A DNA stretch of 64,000 bases. Source: Kutzneria viridogrisea. Lineage in GTDB: Bacteria > Actinomycetota > Actinomycetes > Mycobacteriales > Pseudonocardiaceae. Location: the NCBI GenBank assembly GCA_014138725.1, contig JACJID010000007.1, positions 124,001-188,000 of the forward strand. Reading direction: 5' to 3'. How positions within the stretch are numbered: the stretch's first letter is position 1; every line of letters starts with the position of its first letter. Under the pieces are notes generated by a model. That model made no database searches, had not been told where the DNA came from, and saw only the letters and a program-made list of their open reading frames with translations. Positions 51,654-61,130 of the stretch are shown one piece after another. A program made the position numbers and the translations under genes.

Positions 51654-52484
51654 ATGACCGAGGCCGCACTACGGGCGAGCGCGCGCAAGGAGAACTTTCC
51701 CGTGGCAATGGCAGTACTGGCACGTCGACATCGCCGCCACCTGACAGCGCTCTACCGGTTCGCCCGCACAGTTGACGAAATCGGTGACACTTCCTCCGGA
51801 GACCGATCGCGGGCATTGGCAGCGGTGGCAGCCGATCTGGACCGGCTCTACCGCGGCGAGCCCCCGCAGACCGCGGCGTGTCAGCACCTGACGGACACCA
51901 TCGTCGAGTGCGCACTGCCCAAGACGCCGTTCGAGGACTTGGTCGCGGCCAACCTCCAGGACCAGCGCGTCCACCGCTACCGGACCTTCGCCGAGTTGCT
52001 CGACTACTGCCGCCTGTCGGCGAACCCCGTAGGTCACCTCGTGCTGCGCGTCTTCGGCTCGTACACCACGCAGCGGGCGAGGTGGTCGGACTCGATCTGC
52101 ACGGCACTACAGGTGCTGGAACACTGCCAGGACGTCCGAGAGGACCTGGAGCGAGACCGCGTCTACCTGCCGGCCGAGGACCTCGCACGGTTCGGGGTGA
52201 CCGAGTGCGAGCTGCGCGCACCGTCGGCCACCCGGGCGACACGAGCGTTGCTCGGCTTCCAGGTCCAGCGTGCGGTGCGCATGTTGGAGGACGGTCGCCC
52301 GCTGGTCGACCAGCTGCGGGGCGCCGCCCGCATCGCCGTCGCCGGGTACGTGGCTGGCGGGCTGGCAACCGCGGCGGCCCTGGCACGACGGCACTTCGAC
52401 GTCCTCAACGCCGAGATCGCCCCCAGCGTCGCGGGCACAGTCGGCAACTGCGTGCACCTGCTCACCGGAGGAACCCGGCGATGA
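51654..52484 (+). CDS. hpnC: Squalene synthase-like HpnC
   Basis: 276 residues, first gene of the hopanoid operon, with GAGGAGG before the ATG. Trans-prenyltransferase motifs: RFARTVDEIGD and the second Asp-rich EHCQDVREDLERDRVYLP; RLSANPVGHLVL is an HpnC mark. HpnC converts presqualene diphosphate to hydroxysqualene in the three-enzyme HpnCDE route. Its stop overlaps hpnD. Confidence 0.93.
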   Translation: MTEAALRASARKENFPVAMAVLARRHRRHLTALYRFARTVDEIGDTSSGDRSRALAAVAADLDRLYRGEPPQTAACQHLTDTIVECALPKTPFEDLVAANLQDQRVHRYRTFAELLDYCRLSANPVGHLVLRVFGSYTTQRARWSDSICTALQVLEHCQDVREDLERDRVYLPAEDLARFGVTECELRAPSATRATRALLGFQVQRAVRMLEDGRPLVDQLRGAARIAVAGYVAGGLATAAALARRHFDVLNAEIAPSVAGTVGNCVHLLTGGTRR

Positions 52485-53338
52485 ACCTGCAGGACGCCTA
52501 CAACCAGTGCGAGCGGATCACCGAGCAGCAAGCCAGGAACTTCTCCTACGGCATCAAGCTCCTTCCGCGAGGGAAACGGCAAGCGCTGAGCGCGGTCTAC
52601 GCGTTCGCCCGCCGAGTGGACGACATCGGCGACGGCCAACTGGCAGGCCGGGACAAGCTGGCCGAGTTGGCCGCTGTCCACGATCAACTGCACGACCTGC
52701 CGCACTATGCTGATGATCCGGTGCTGTTGGCGCTGGACGACGCCGTGCACCGCCATGGACTGCCCCTGTCGGCGTTCGACGACCTGATCGAGGGCTGCCG
52801 GGCCGATGTGCTCGGCGCCACCTACCGCACCTTCGACCAGTTGCGCCGGTACTGCGGCCTCGTCGCCGGTTCCATCGGCAGGCTCTGTCTGGCGGTGTTC
52901 TCCCCCGATCGGCAGCGGCGACACGAGGAACTGGCCGACGCCCTCGGAGTGGCCTTGCAGCTGACCAACATCCTGCGCGACCTCCTGGAAGACCGCCGCA
53001 TGGGACGCATCTACCTGCCGACCGAGGACCTCGATCGCTTCGGATGCACGCTCGAACTCGACCAGGACAGGCAGTTCACCGATGGCGAGGACCCACTCGC
53101 CGCTCTCGTGGAGTACCAGGCGGCACGGGCCGAGGAGTGGTACGCGATCGGCCTCCGCCTGCTGCCGGAACTGGACGGTCGCAGCCGAGCCTGTTGTGCG
53201 GCGATGGCCGGCATCTATCACCGGCTGCTGCGTCGCATCGCGCTGCGCCCGTGGCAGGTGGTTCACGAACGCGTGCGTCTACCACCTGTCGAGAAGGCCA
53301 CGGTAGCCGCGCTGGCACTGACCGGAGGAGACGCATGA
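52481..53338 (+). CDS. hpnD: Presqualene diphosphate synthase HpnD
   Basis: 285 residues; ATG at 52481 overlaps the hpnC stop (ATGA). Asp-rich motifs AFARRVDDIGD and QLTNILRDLLEDRRMGRIYL, typical of HpnD. It joins two farnesyl diphosphates to presqualene diphosphate. Ends overlapping hpnE. Confidence 0.93.
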   Translation: MNLQDAYNQCERITEQQARNFSYGIKLLPRGKRQALSAVYAFARRVDDIGDGQLAGRDKLAELAAVHDQLHDLPHYADDPVLLALDDAVHRHGLPLSAFDDLIEGCRADVLGATYRTFDQLRRYCGLVAGSIGRLCLAVFSPDRQRRHEELADALGVALQLTNILRDLLEDRRMGRIYLPTEDLDRFGCTLELDQDRQFTDGEDPLAALVEYQAARAEEWYAIGLRLLPELDGRSRACCAAMAGIYHRLLRRIALRPWQVVHERVRLPPVEKATVAALALTGGDA

Positions 53339-54663
53339 CCGGGCACGTCGCGGTCATCGGCGGCGGGCTGGCCGGGCTCACGGCCGCCTGCGACCTCGCC
53401 GACGAGGGGCTGCGCGTGACCGTGCTCGAGGCGCGCCGCCGTCTCGGCGGAGCCACCTTCACCTTCCACCTGGACGGCCTGGAGATCGACAACGGCCAGC
53501 ACGTGGTGCTCCGCTGCTACACCCAGTACCTGAACCTGCTCCGCCGGTTGGGATCGGCACACGCCCTGGAGGTCCAGAGACAGTTCGACGTGCCCGTGCT
53601 CCGACCAGGCGTGGGGCGCACCCGGTTGCGCCGAGCCCGAGTGCCGGCCCCGCTGCACCTGCTCACCGCGCTGGCCCGGTACCGCGCCCTGTCAGTGCCG
53701 CAACGGCTGCGCGCGGTCCGCGCCGCCGCGGCGCTGCGAGGGCTGGATCCCGCCGAGCCCGCCCTCGACGAGATCAGCTTTGGGCGGTGGTTGGACGATC
53801 ACGGACAGGGCGGTGCACCTCGTGCCGCTCTGTGGGACCTGATCTCGGTGGCGGCGCTGAACTGCCCTTCCGAGCACGCCTCACTCGGCCTGGCGGCGAT
53901 GGTGTTCCGCACCGCACTGCTCGACCACGCCGCAGCCGCCGACATCGGCGTGCCCACCGTCCCGCTGGACCAGGTTCACGTCCTGCCCGCGGAACGGTAC
54001 GTGACCGCCAGGGGTGGCGCGGTGCACACCAACTGCCCGGTGCGGGCGGTCCGGGTCGATCGCCGCGGCTTCCACCTGTTCCTCGACCAGCGACGCCTGC
54101 TCGTCGACGCGGTCGTGGTGGCCACGACGCCGATCGCCGCGGCGGCGGTCTGCCCGTCCGAGGCCAACCTGATCCCGGCCGACCTGCACCGACTCGGCTC
54201 GTCGCCCATCGTCAACGTGCACGTCGTGTTCAGCGAGCCGGTCACCGATCTGCGGTTCGCCGCGGCCGTGTCCTCACCGGTGCAGTGGCTGTTCGACCGC
54301 AGTGGACCAGCCGGTCTGGAGCACGGCCAGTACCTGGCTGTCTCGCTGTCGGCGGCCCAGCGGTGGATCAGCGCTCCGGTCAGCCGACTGCGTGAGGTGT
54401 TCCTGCCCGCACTGGGGACGCTGCTCCCCGCGGCAGCCAGGACCTCGGTCACCCGGTTCTTCGTCACCAGGCACCGACGCGCCACCTTTCAGCAGCGGCC
54501 GGGCACCGCACGGCTACGCCCCGAACCGGCCACCTCGGTGCCCGGACTGGTGCTGGCGGGCGCGTGGACCGCGACCGGGTGGCCGGACACGATGGAGGGC
54601 GCCGTACGCAGCGGGCACGAGGCGGCGGGGTTGGTCAGGCGACACCTGGGCGGCGACCGGTGA
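53335..54663 (+). CDS. hpnE: Hydroxysqualene dehydroxylase HpnE
   Basis: 442 residues; ATG at 53335 overlaps the hpnD stop. An FAD-dependent amine-oxidase-like fold: dinucleotide motif VAVIGGGLAGLTAACDLA (5-22), EARRRLGG, and the C-terminal FAD motif GLVLAGAWTATGWPDTMEGA. It reduces hydroxysqualene to squalene. Overlaps the next gene through GTGA. Confidence 0.93.
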   Translation: MTGHVAVIGGGLAGLTAACDLADEGLRVTVLEARRRLGGATFTFHLDGLEIDNGQHVVLRCYTQYLNLLRRLGSAHALEVQRQFDVPVLRPGVGRTRLRRARVPAPLHLLTALARYRALSVPQRLRAVRAAAALRGLDPAEPALDEISFGRWLDDHGQGGAPRAALWDLISVAALNCPSEHASLGLAAMVFRTALLDHAAAADIGVPTVPLDQVHVLPAERYVTARGGAVHTNCPVRAVRVDRRGFHLFLDQRRLLVDAVVVATTPIAAAAVCPSEANLIPADLHRLGSSPIVNVHVVFSEPVTDLRFAAAVSSPVQWLFDRSGPAGLEHGQYLAVSLSAAQRWISAPVSRLREVFLPALGTLLPAAARTSVTRFFVTRHRRATFQQRPGTARLRPEPATSVPGLVLAGAWTATGWPDTMEGAVRSGHEAAGLVRRHLGGDR

Positions 54664-55664
54664 CCGCGACGATGCCCCAACCGATCGCAGCGGCCAACCG
54701 ACTCGTCACCCCCGCACTGCGTCAGGCGGTCGACGAACTGGACCCCGCGATCGGTGCCGTGATCGGCTACCACCTCGGCTGGAACGACGCCCAAGGCAGG
54801 CCGATCCAACCGCAGGGCGGCAAGGCAGTGCGGCCCAGTCTCGCCTTGCTCAGCGCGGAGGCGGTCGGCGCGCGGCCACAGGTCGCGCTACCCGGCGCCG
54901 TGGCCGTCGAACTGGTGCACAACTTCTCGCTGCTGCACGACGACGTGATGGACGGCGACGAGCAGCGCCGGAACCGCCCGACGGTGTGGCGGCAGTTCGG
55001 AGTTCCTGCCGCGATCCTCGCTGGGGATGCCCTGCTCGTCCTCGCGATGGACGTGCTGGGCCGCGCTGGCGTGCCAGCCGCGTCCCGATGCCTGGCCGAG
55101 GCCGTGCAGTCGCTCATCTCCGGGCAGTGCCTGGACCTGGCGTTCCCGCGACGCCAGACGGTCGCCGTCGAGGAGTGCATGACAATGGCCGCACGCAAGA
55201 CCGGGGCGCTGATCAGATGCGCCGCGCGGCTGGGCGGCCTGCTCGGGCACGCCCGACCGGACCAGGTCGAGTTGCTCGGCAGGTACGGCGCACACCTGGG
55301 ACTGGCCTTCCAACTGGTCGATGACCTGTTGGGCATCAGGGGTGAGCCGGCGGTCACCGGCAAGCCGGTCATGGCGGATCTCCGCGAACGCAAGAAGTCG
55401 GTTCCGGTCACCGTGGCGCTCAACTCCGGCAAGGACGCAGGTCGCGCGTTGGCGCGCCTGTACGCGGAAGACGACGACTCCGAGGAGTGCCTGCGTGCCA
55501 TGGCAGCGCTGATCGACGTCACCGGGGCGCTCGCGTGGACCGAGCGGCAGGCGCGACACCACGTGCGCAGCGCCGAGCACTGTCTGGGGCGATTGGCCCC
55601 CGCGCCGCAGGCGCACGCGGCCCTCTACCAACTGGCGCACTTCGTGACAGGACGGAACCGATGA
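54660..55664 (+). CDS. Polyprenyl (farnesyl-type) diphosphate synthase
   Basis: 334 residues from a GTG at 54660 overlapping the hpnE stop. First Asp-rich motif LLHDDVMDGDEQRRNRP (DDxxD); the second reads QLVDDLLGIRGE, so DDxxG and not DDxxD. GGKAVRPSLALLSAE is the substrate-binding start. In hopanoid operons this enzyme supplies farnesyl diphosphate for HpnD. The Asp-to-Gly change at the second motif is common in some actinobacterial members and need not be damaging. Confidence 0.9.
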   Translation: MTATMPQPIAAANRLVTPALRQAVDELDPAIGAVIGYHLGWNDAQGRPIQPQGGKAVRPSLALLSAEAVGARPQVALPGAVAVELVHNFSLLHDDVMDGDEQRRNRPTVWRQFGVPAAILAGDALLVLAMDVLGRAGVPAASRCLAEAVQSLISGQCLDLAFPRRQTVAVEECMTMAARKTGALIRCAARLGGLLGHARPDQVELLGRYGAHLGLAFQLVDDLLGIRGEPAVTGKPVMADLRERKKSVPVTVALNSGKDAGRALARLYAEDDDSEECLRAMAALIDVTGALAWTERQARHHVRSAEHCLGRLAPAPQAHAALYQLAHFVTGRNR

Positions 55665-57589
55665 GCGAACTGGAGGAACTCGGCGACCCGGCCGCCGAGC
55701 CGTTGAGCAGGTCCACCCGCGTGCTCGAAGCGGTCCACCGAGCTCGGAACCGCCTGCTGTCGCTGCAAACGCCGCTGGGCTGGTGGAGGGGAGAACTGCA
55801 GACCAACGTCACCATGGATGCCGAGGATCTGTTGCTGCGCCAGTTCCTGGGCATCAGAGACGAGCAGGTCACCACGGAGTCGGCGCGCTGGATCCGTTCC
55901 CAGCAACGGGAGGATGGCACCTGGGCGACATTCCACGGTGGTCCCGGCGACCTGTCCACCACTGCGGAGGCGTACACGGCTCTGAAGCTGGCCGGGGACC
56001 CCGCGGATGCCCGGCACATGCGCCAGGCCCGGCAGTTCGTGCTCGACAGTGGCGGCCTGGAGCGCAGCCGCGTGTTCACCCGCATCTGGTTGGCGTTGTT
56101 CGGCGAGTGGTCCTGGAACCGGCTGCCCGTGCTGCCGCCGGAGATGGTACTGCTGCCGTCGTGGTGTCCACTCAACATCCATGACTGGAGCTGCTGGGCT
56201 CGCCAGACCGTGGTCCCGTTGACCGTCGTCTCCGCCACCCGCCCGTGCCGTGACCTCGGCGTCAGCGTGCGGGAACTGCGCAGCGGTTCACCCGCACCGC
56301 AGGCCGAGCGGCTACCGAGCTGGGTTGGCGCGTTCCACCACCTCGATCGGGTACTGCACGCGTACGAACGGCTGCCCGCCAAACCGCTGCGGCGACTGTC
56401 CCTACGCAAGGCCGAACAGTGGATCCTCGACCGTCAGGAGGCCGATGGCAGCTGGGGCGGGATCCAGCCGCCATGGGTCTACTCGGTGCTCGCGCTGCAC
56501 CTGCTCGGCTACTCGCCGCACCACCAGGTCCTGCAACGCGCGCTGTCCGGCCTGGAGGGTTTCGTCATCCGGGAGCGCGGTGACCAGGGCTGGGTGCGTC
56601 GGCTGGAGGCCTGCCAGTCCCCGGTGTGGGACACCGCGTTGGCGCTCACGGCCCTGCTGGACACCGGTACTCCCCCGGACGCGCCGGAGGTACTTCGCGC
56701 GGTGGACTGGTTGCTGTCCCAGGAGGTCCGCAAGTCCGGAGACTGGACCGTACGGCGCCCCGGCCTACGCCCGTCGGGCTGGGCGTTCGAGTTCGCCAAC
56801 GACACCTACCCGGACATCGACGACACCGCCGAGGTGGTGTTGGCGCTGCGTCGAGTACGGCATCCGGACCCCAGCGAGGTGGCGCAGGCGATCCACCGCG
56901 CGAGCCGCTGGGTCCAGGGCATGCAGTGCATCGACGGCGGCTGGGCCGCGTTCGACGCCGACAACACCAGGACACTGTGCGAGAAGCTGCCGTTCTGCGA
57001 CTTCGGAGCCGTGATCGATCCGCCCTCCGCCGACGTCACCGCACACGTGCTGGAGATGCTGGCCATGCTCGGTGACACCGGCTCCGCCCAGGTCAGACAG
57101 GCAGTGCGCTGGCTGCTCGAGCACCAGGAGCCCGCCGGTTCGTGGTTTGGGCGATGGGGCGCCAACCACGTCTACGGAATCGGCGCGGTCGTCCCCGCCC
57201 TGGTGGCCGCCGGGCTACCGACCTCGCACGAAGCGCTGCGAGCCGCGGTGCGCTGGTTGGGCGAGCACCAGAACCCCGACGGCGGCTGGGGCGAGGACTT
57301 GCGCTCCTACCGCGATCCGGACTGGATCGGCCGAGGCGAGTCGACGGCCTCGCAGACAGCGTGGGCGCTGCTGGCACTGCTGGCCACCGGCGAGCGCGGG
57401 CAGCCGCTGCTGCGCGGGGTCGACTGGCTGGTGGCCACCCAGCGTGCGGACGGCAGCTGGGACGAACCGCAGTTCACCGGCACGGGATTCCCCGGCGACT
57501 TCTACATCAACTACCACCTGTACCGGCTGGTGTTCCCCATCAGCGCGCTGGCCCGATTCCTGGAGGCGAACGATGCCCAGCAGCCCTGA
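55661..57589 (+). CDS. shc: Squalene-hopene cyclase
   Basis: 642 residues; ATG at 55661 overlaps the preceding stop. Catalytic DxDDT motif at 385-389 (PDIDDTAEV), repeated QW-type motifs (ADGSWGGIQPPW, NPDGGWGED, RADGSWDEP) and FFINYHLYR-like FYINYHLYR at the end. It cyclises squalene to hopene in the membrane. Full length, no lost motifs. Confidence 0.95.
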   Translation: MSELEELGDPAAEPLSRSTRVLEAVHRARNRLLSLQTPLGWWRGELQTNVTMDAEDLLLRQFLGIRDEQVTTESARWIRSQQREDGTWATFHGGPGDLSTTAEAYTALKLAGDPADARHMRQARQFVLDSGGLERSRVFTRIWLALFGEWSWNRLPVLPPEMVLLPSWCPLNIHDWSCWARQTVVPLTVVSATRPCRDLGVSVRELRSGSPAPQAERLPSWVGAFHHLDRVLHAYERLPAKPLRRLSLRKAEQWILDRQEADGSWGGIQPPWVYSVLALHLLGYSPHHQVLQRALSGLEGFVIRERGDQGWVRRLEACQSPVWDTALALTALLDTGTPPDAPEVLRAVDWLLSQEVRKSGDWTVRRPGLRPSGWAFEFANDTYPDIDDTAEVVLALRRVRHPDPSEVAQAIHRASRWVQGMQCIDGGWAAFDADNTRTLCEKLPFCDFGAVIDPPSADVTAHVLEMLAMLGDTGSAQVRQAVRWLLEHQEPAGSWFGRWGANHVYGIGAVVPALVAAGLPTSHEALRAAVRWLGEHQNPDGGWGEDLRSYRDPDWIGRGESTASQTAWALLALLATGERGQPLLRGVDWLVATQRADGSWDEPQFTGTGFPGDFYINYHLYRLVFPISALARFLEANDAQQP

Positions 57590-58652
57590 ACCGCCGTTGC
57601 TGATCGCCGTGGCGCTGAGCATCGAGTCCTGCGCGATCGCGCGCACGCTGCGAGCTCGCCTGGTGCACGTGGGAATGCGGGCCCGACACGCTGACCGACT
57701 GGACGCGGCGCTGCTGGCCGAACCCGACAGCGCGGTCGCCGTCGCTGGCGTCGCTGGCGCGCTCAGCGACCGCCTTCGCCCCGGCCAGGTCGTGGTGGCC
57801 GACGAGGTGCGCTCGACCGAAGGAGTACGTCGCTGCCCCTCTGCGCCGCTCCTCGCGTCCGCGCTGCGCGACACGGGCCTCACAGTCCATGTGGGACCCG
57901 TACTCGAAGCAAGTCGAGCTATGCTCACCTCTCGTCGAACGGCGGTCGACGGCGCACTGGCGGTGGACCTGGAATCGGCCACCCTGCTCGCCCGTACCGA
58001 AGGTCACCCCACCGCCGTGGTCCGCGTCATCTCCGACACCCCACGTCACCAGTTGGTCCACCCGGGAACCCTGGCCACCGGCTTCACCGCCCTGCGCACG
58101 CTGAGCCGTGTCGGAGATCCGCTGCGCCGCTGGGCGGCGGCGACCGGTGACCGCACCCTCCTGCTCGCCTCGCCCCGCTCCCGCCGCACCAAGGCACGCC
58201 CCTGCACCCGGCGCGGCAAGCGCGGCGGCGCGCTCGCCCACGGTCAGGATCGGCCAGTACTGGTGAGCAGCGCCGAGGAGGCCGCCCGGCTGGTGGTACC
58301 CAAGGCGAGCGGGATCTCCGCCCGCACCCAGATGACGCTGGCCCTCGCCCAACGGGCCGACGTGGTGCTGGTTGCCGGGACTGCCGACTCCACGTACACC
58401 CGGTGCCTGGTCGAGCTCGCCCGCAGAACCGGCACACCGGTGCACCTGGTGACCGAGGTCAGTGACATCGACCTCGACTGGCTGACCGGAGCGTGGACGG
58501 TCGGCGTGTCCGCCGGGGCCGCGGCGCGGGCCGAACTGGTCGTGGAGATCGTCGATGCCCTGTGCGGGCTGGGACCGGTCGCCGTACGGGAGATCACCAC
58601 GGCGCCAGCCGACGATCACCGCTTCGTGTGCGAGGAGGTCAACCCGACATGA
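57573..58652 (+). CDS. hpnG: HpnG-like phosphorylase fused to a degenerate IspH-like domain
   Basis: 359 residues; the ATG at 57573 lies inside the end of shc. Residues 1 to about 185 match HpnG nucleosidases/phosphorylases (LIAVALSIESCAIARTL; GVAGALSDRLRPGQVVVADE). From about 190 the chain follows IspH (LytB) order but shrunken: LLLASPRS stands for VLLAAPRG, then ADVVLVAGTADSTYTRCLVE and TVGVSAGAAARAELVVEIVD. All three Fe-S cysteine motifs of IspH are missing, so it cannot reduce HMBPP. HpnG releases adenine from adenosylhopane; the second domain may only be structural. Confidence 0.82.
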   Translation: MPSSPEPPLLIAVALSIESCAIARTLRARLVHVGMRARHADRLDAALLAEPDSAVAVAGVAGALSDRLRPGQVVVADEVRSTEGVRRCPSAPLLASALRDTGLTVHVGPVLEASRAMLTSRRTAVDGALAVDLESATLLARTEGHPTAVVRVISDTPRHQLVHPGTLATGFTALRTLSRVGDPLRRWAAATGDRTLLLASPRSRRTKARPCTRRGKRGGALAHGQDRPVLVSSAEEAARLVVPKASGISARTQMTLALAQRADVVLVAGTADSTYTRCLVELARRTGTPVHLVTEVSDIDLDWLTGAWTVGVSAGAAARAELVVEIVDALCGLGPVAVREITTAPADDHRFVCEEVNPT

Positions 58653-59659
58653 GCATGCCACTGCACCAGAGCCTGCGCATGGCTCGCTACCTGCTGGGGC
58701 AGAAACTACGGGGGCGCCAGAAGTTCCCGCTGATCGTCGAGCTGGAACCACTGTTCGCCTGCAACCTGGCGTGCGGGGGGTGCGGCAAGATCCAGCAGCC
58801 CGCGCACGTGCTCAGGCAGCGCATGCCGGTGGACCAGGCCGTTGCCGCGGTCGAGGAGTGCGGGGCGCCGATGGTGTCCATCGCCGGCGGGGAACCGCTG
58901 ATGCACCCGGAGATCGACCGGATGGTCGCCGAACTGGTCGCCCGCAGGAAGTACGTGTTCCTGTGCACCAACGCCGTGCTGCTGAGGTCCCGGTGGCAAC
59001 GCTTCGACTTCACCCCGTCCAAGTACTTCGCCTTCGCCGTGCACGTGGACGGCCTTCGCGAACGGCACGACAGGTCCGTCGCCAAGGACGGAGTGTTCGA
59101 CGAGGTCGTACAGGCAGTGGCGGAACTGCGCCAGAGGGGATTCCGCGTCACCACGAACACCACGGTCTTCAGCGACGACACCCCGCACAGCGTCATCGAG
59201 TTGCTCAACTTCCTCAACGACGACCTGGGGGTCGACCAGATGATGATCTCGCCCGCCTACGCCTACGACAGGGCACCCGACCAGGAGCACTTCCCGGGCG
59301 TCACGCAGACCAGGGAACTGTTCGGCAAGGCCTTCGGTGCGGGCAACCGCAGGCGCTGGCGGCTCAACCACTCCCCGTTGTTCCTGGACTTCCTGGAGGG
59401 CAAGGTCGACTTCGGCTGCACCGCCTGGGGCGTGCCGTCCTACTCGCTGCACGGCTGGCAGCGCCCCTGCTACCTGATGGCGGACGGCTATGCCAAGTCC
59501 TACCGAGAACTGGTCGAGACCACGGACTGGGACTCCTACGGGCGGGGTCGCGATCCCCGCTGTGCCAACTGCATGGCGCACTGTGGGTACGAGCCGACAG
59601 CCGTGCTGGCCACCATGGGATCACTGCGGGAGTCCCTGCGGGCAGTACGCGGCGGCTGA
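58649..59659 (+). CDS. hpnH: Adenosyl-hopene transferase, radical SAM HpnH
   Basis: 336 residues; ATG at 58649 overlaps the hpnG stop. Radical-SAM cysteines 38, 42 and 45 in ACNLACGGCGK, the glycine-rich SIAGGEPLMHPEI, and a C-terminal Cys cluster RCANCMAHCGYEP. It adds 5'-deoxyadenosyl to hopene to start the extended side chain. Last gene of the tightly overlapping operon. Confidence 0.94.
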   Translation: MSMPLHQSLRMARYLLGQKLRGRQKFPLIVELEPLFACNLACGGCGKIQQPAHVLRQRMPVDQAVAAVEECGAPMVSIAGGEPLMHPEIDRMVAELVARRKYVFLCTNAVLLRSRWQRFDFTPSKYFAFAVHVDGLRERHDRSVAKDGVFDEVVQAVAELRQRGFRVTTNTTVFSDDTPHSVIELLNFLNDDLGVDQMMISPAYAYDRAPDQEHFPGVTQTRELFGKAFGAGNRRRWRLNHSPLFLDFLEGKVDFGCTAWGVPSYSLHGWQRPCYLMADGYAKSYRELVETTDWDSYGRGRDPRCANCMAHCGYEPTAVLATMGSLRESLRAVRGG

Positions 59660-59723
59660 CCGGCACGCGCGCCAGGTTATTCTCGCTGAGGGGCCCAGCT
59701 ACCGAGCAAAGGGTGTCCACGAG

Positions 59724-60371
59724 GTGACCCACCACAGCACAGTCCATCTGCCCGCGCCGTGGCCGCTGCTGCGGCGAGCTGGCACACATGTGTTGGAAGC
59801 CGCAGTGGTACCGCTCGGGGTGTTCACCGCGGTGTTCGCCCTGGCTGGCTTGGACGGCGGCCTGCTGGCCGCACTGGGGTGGTCGCTCGCGGCGATCAGT
59901 GCGCGACTCGTGCGGCGTCGCCCGGTACCGGCAGTGCTCTGGCTGACCAGTGCACTGCTCGTGGTGCGAACCGCGGTCGGGCTGGCCACAGGTGACCTGG
60001 TCCTGTACTTCCTACAGCCGACGGCCCAGAACTTCGTCATCGCGACGGTCCTGCTGGTCTCCGCCTGGCTGCGACGGCCGATGCTCGGGAAGCTGGCGGC
60101 CGAGTTCTGCGGGCTGCCCGCTGTGCTCACCGGACGGCCCAGGGTCAGGCTGTTCTTCGGCCGGGCTTCGGTGCTCTGGGCGCTGATCTTCCTGACCAAC
60201 GGCGCGGTGACACTGTGGGTGCTCGCGACGGCGCCGATCGGACAGTTCCTCGCTGTCAGCACGGCGGGCTCCTACAGCCTGGTGCTCGCAGGCGCCGCGT
60301 TCTCCCTGTTGTGGTTCCGCCGGGTGCTGCGCCGCGACGGCGTCCGGGTGCGGCTGGGCAGCGCGGATTAG
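59724..60371 (+). CDS. VC0807/DUF3159-like multi-pass membrane protein
   Basis: 215 residues from a GTG at 59724 (start uncertain: the ribosome-binding site is weak). Five or six hydrophobic segments (GVFTAVFALAGLDGGLLAAL; ALIFLTNGAVTLWVLATAPI), the layout of the small septation-protein-like VC0807 family. It follows hpnH by 64 bases on the same strand and could be cotranscribed. Function unknown. Confidence 0.65.
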   Translation: MTHHSTVHLPAPWPLLRRAGTHVLEAAVVPLGVFTAVFALAGLDGGLLAALGWSLAAISARLVRRRPVPAVLWLTSALLVVRTAVGLATGDLVLYFLQPTAQNFVIATVLLVSAWLRRPMLGKLAAEFCGLPAVLTGRPRVRLFFGRASVLWALIFLTNGAVTLWVLATAPIGQFLAVSTAGSYSLVLAGAAFSLLWFRRVLRRDGVRVRLGSAD

Positions 60372-60380
60372 CCCAGCGGA

Positions 60381-61130
60381 TTAGCCCAGTCGCCGCTGGA
60401 GCACGTCGACGGCCCTGGGTACCGCGCCGCGCAGCCGGGCCGGCAGTCGCAGCCAGCGGGGCACGAACACCTCGGCCGTGTCGCGTTGCACGGCGTGCAG
60501 CACCTCGCGCGCCACCGCGTCTGCCGAGGCCATGCGCGGAAGTCGCCGCGAGTAGGGCTGGCCCCTGCGGCGGAAGAAGTTCGTGTCGACAGCTCCCGGA
60601 ACGATCAGGCTCACCCCGATCCCCCGGTCGGCCGCCTCCAGGCGGAGGCTGTCGGCGAAAGCCCGGAGTCCGGCCTTGGTCGCCGCGTACACCGCCTCGC
60701 CAGCCACGCCCATGTAGCCCGCGATGGATGAGACCAGGACGAGGTGCCCGTCGCCGCGCGCCAGCATGCCGGGCAGTACCGCCCGGGTCAGCCGCAGCGG
60801 CGCCACCAGGTTGATCTCCACCAGGGAGCCCAGTTGGTCAGCGGGCATCGCCTCCAGCGGCCCTGCCCAGCCCACTCCCGCGTTGTTCACCAGGAGGTCG
60901 ACCTGGCCGCCCGCCGCCCGCACCACCGTGTCGGCCGCGTCGGGGGAGGTCAGGTCCACCAGGCACTCCACCCCACCGGTCTGCCGGGCCGCTCGCCGCA
61001 GGGCTACCTGGTCACGCCCTACGAGCACCACTCGACAGCCGTGGTCGGCCAGCAGCCGCGAGGTCGCCAGGCCGATGCCCGAGGTGGCGCCGGTGACCAC
61101 CGCGGTGGCGCCGTCGAGTCGGCGCCTCAT
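60381..61130 (-). CDS. Short-chain dehydrogenase/reductase
   Basis: 249 residues from the ATG at 61130, which overlaps the stop of the DMT transporter gene. Cofactor motif VTGATSGIGLATS, NNAGVGWAG, catalytic Ser in LVSSIAGYMG and Tyr-x3-Lys in AVYAATKAGL. It resembles lipid-modifying SDRs (fatty alcohol or ketoreductases). It is the last gene of a leftward three-gene unit with the DMT protein and the WS/DGAT fusion, a lipid context. Confidence 0.87.
   Translation of the reverse strand: MRRRLDGATAVVTGATSGIGLATSRLLADHGCRVVLVGRDQVALRRAARQTGGVECLVDLTSPDAADTVVRAAGGQVDLLVNNAGVGWAGPLEAMPADQLGSLVEINLVAPLRLTRAVLPGMLARGDGHLVLVSSIAGYMGVAGEAVYAATKAGLRAFADSLRLEAADRGIGVSLIVPGAVDTNFFRRRGQPYSRRLPRMASADAVAREVLHAVQRDTAEVFVPRWLRLPARLRGAVPRAVDVLQRRLG

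Noticed and set aside
58000-58652. Functional IspH as part of the hopanoid operon
   Set aside because: All three Fe-S cysteine motifs are missing, so HMBPP reductase activity is not credible.
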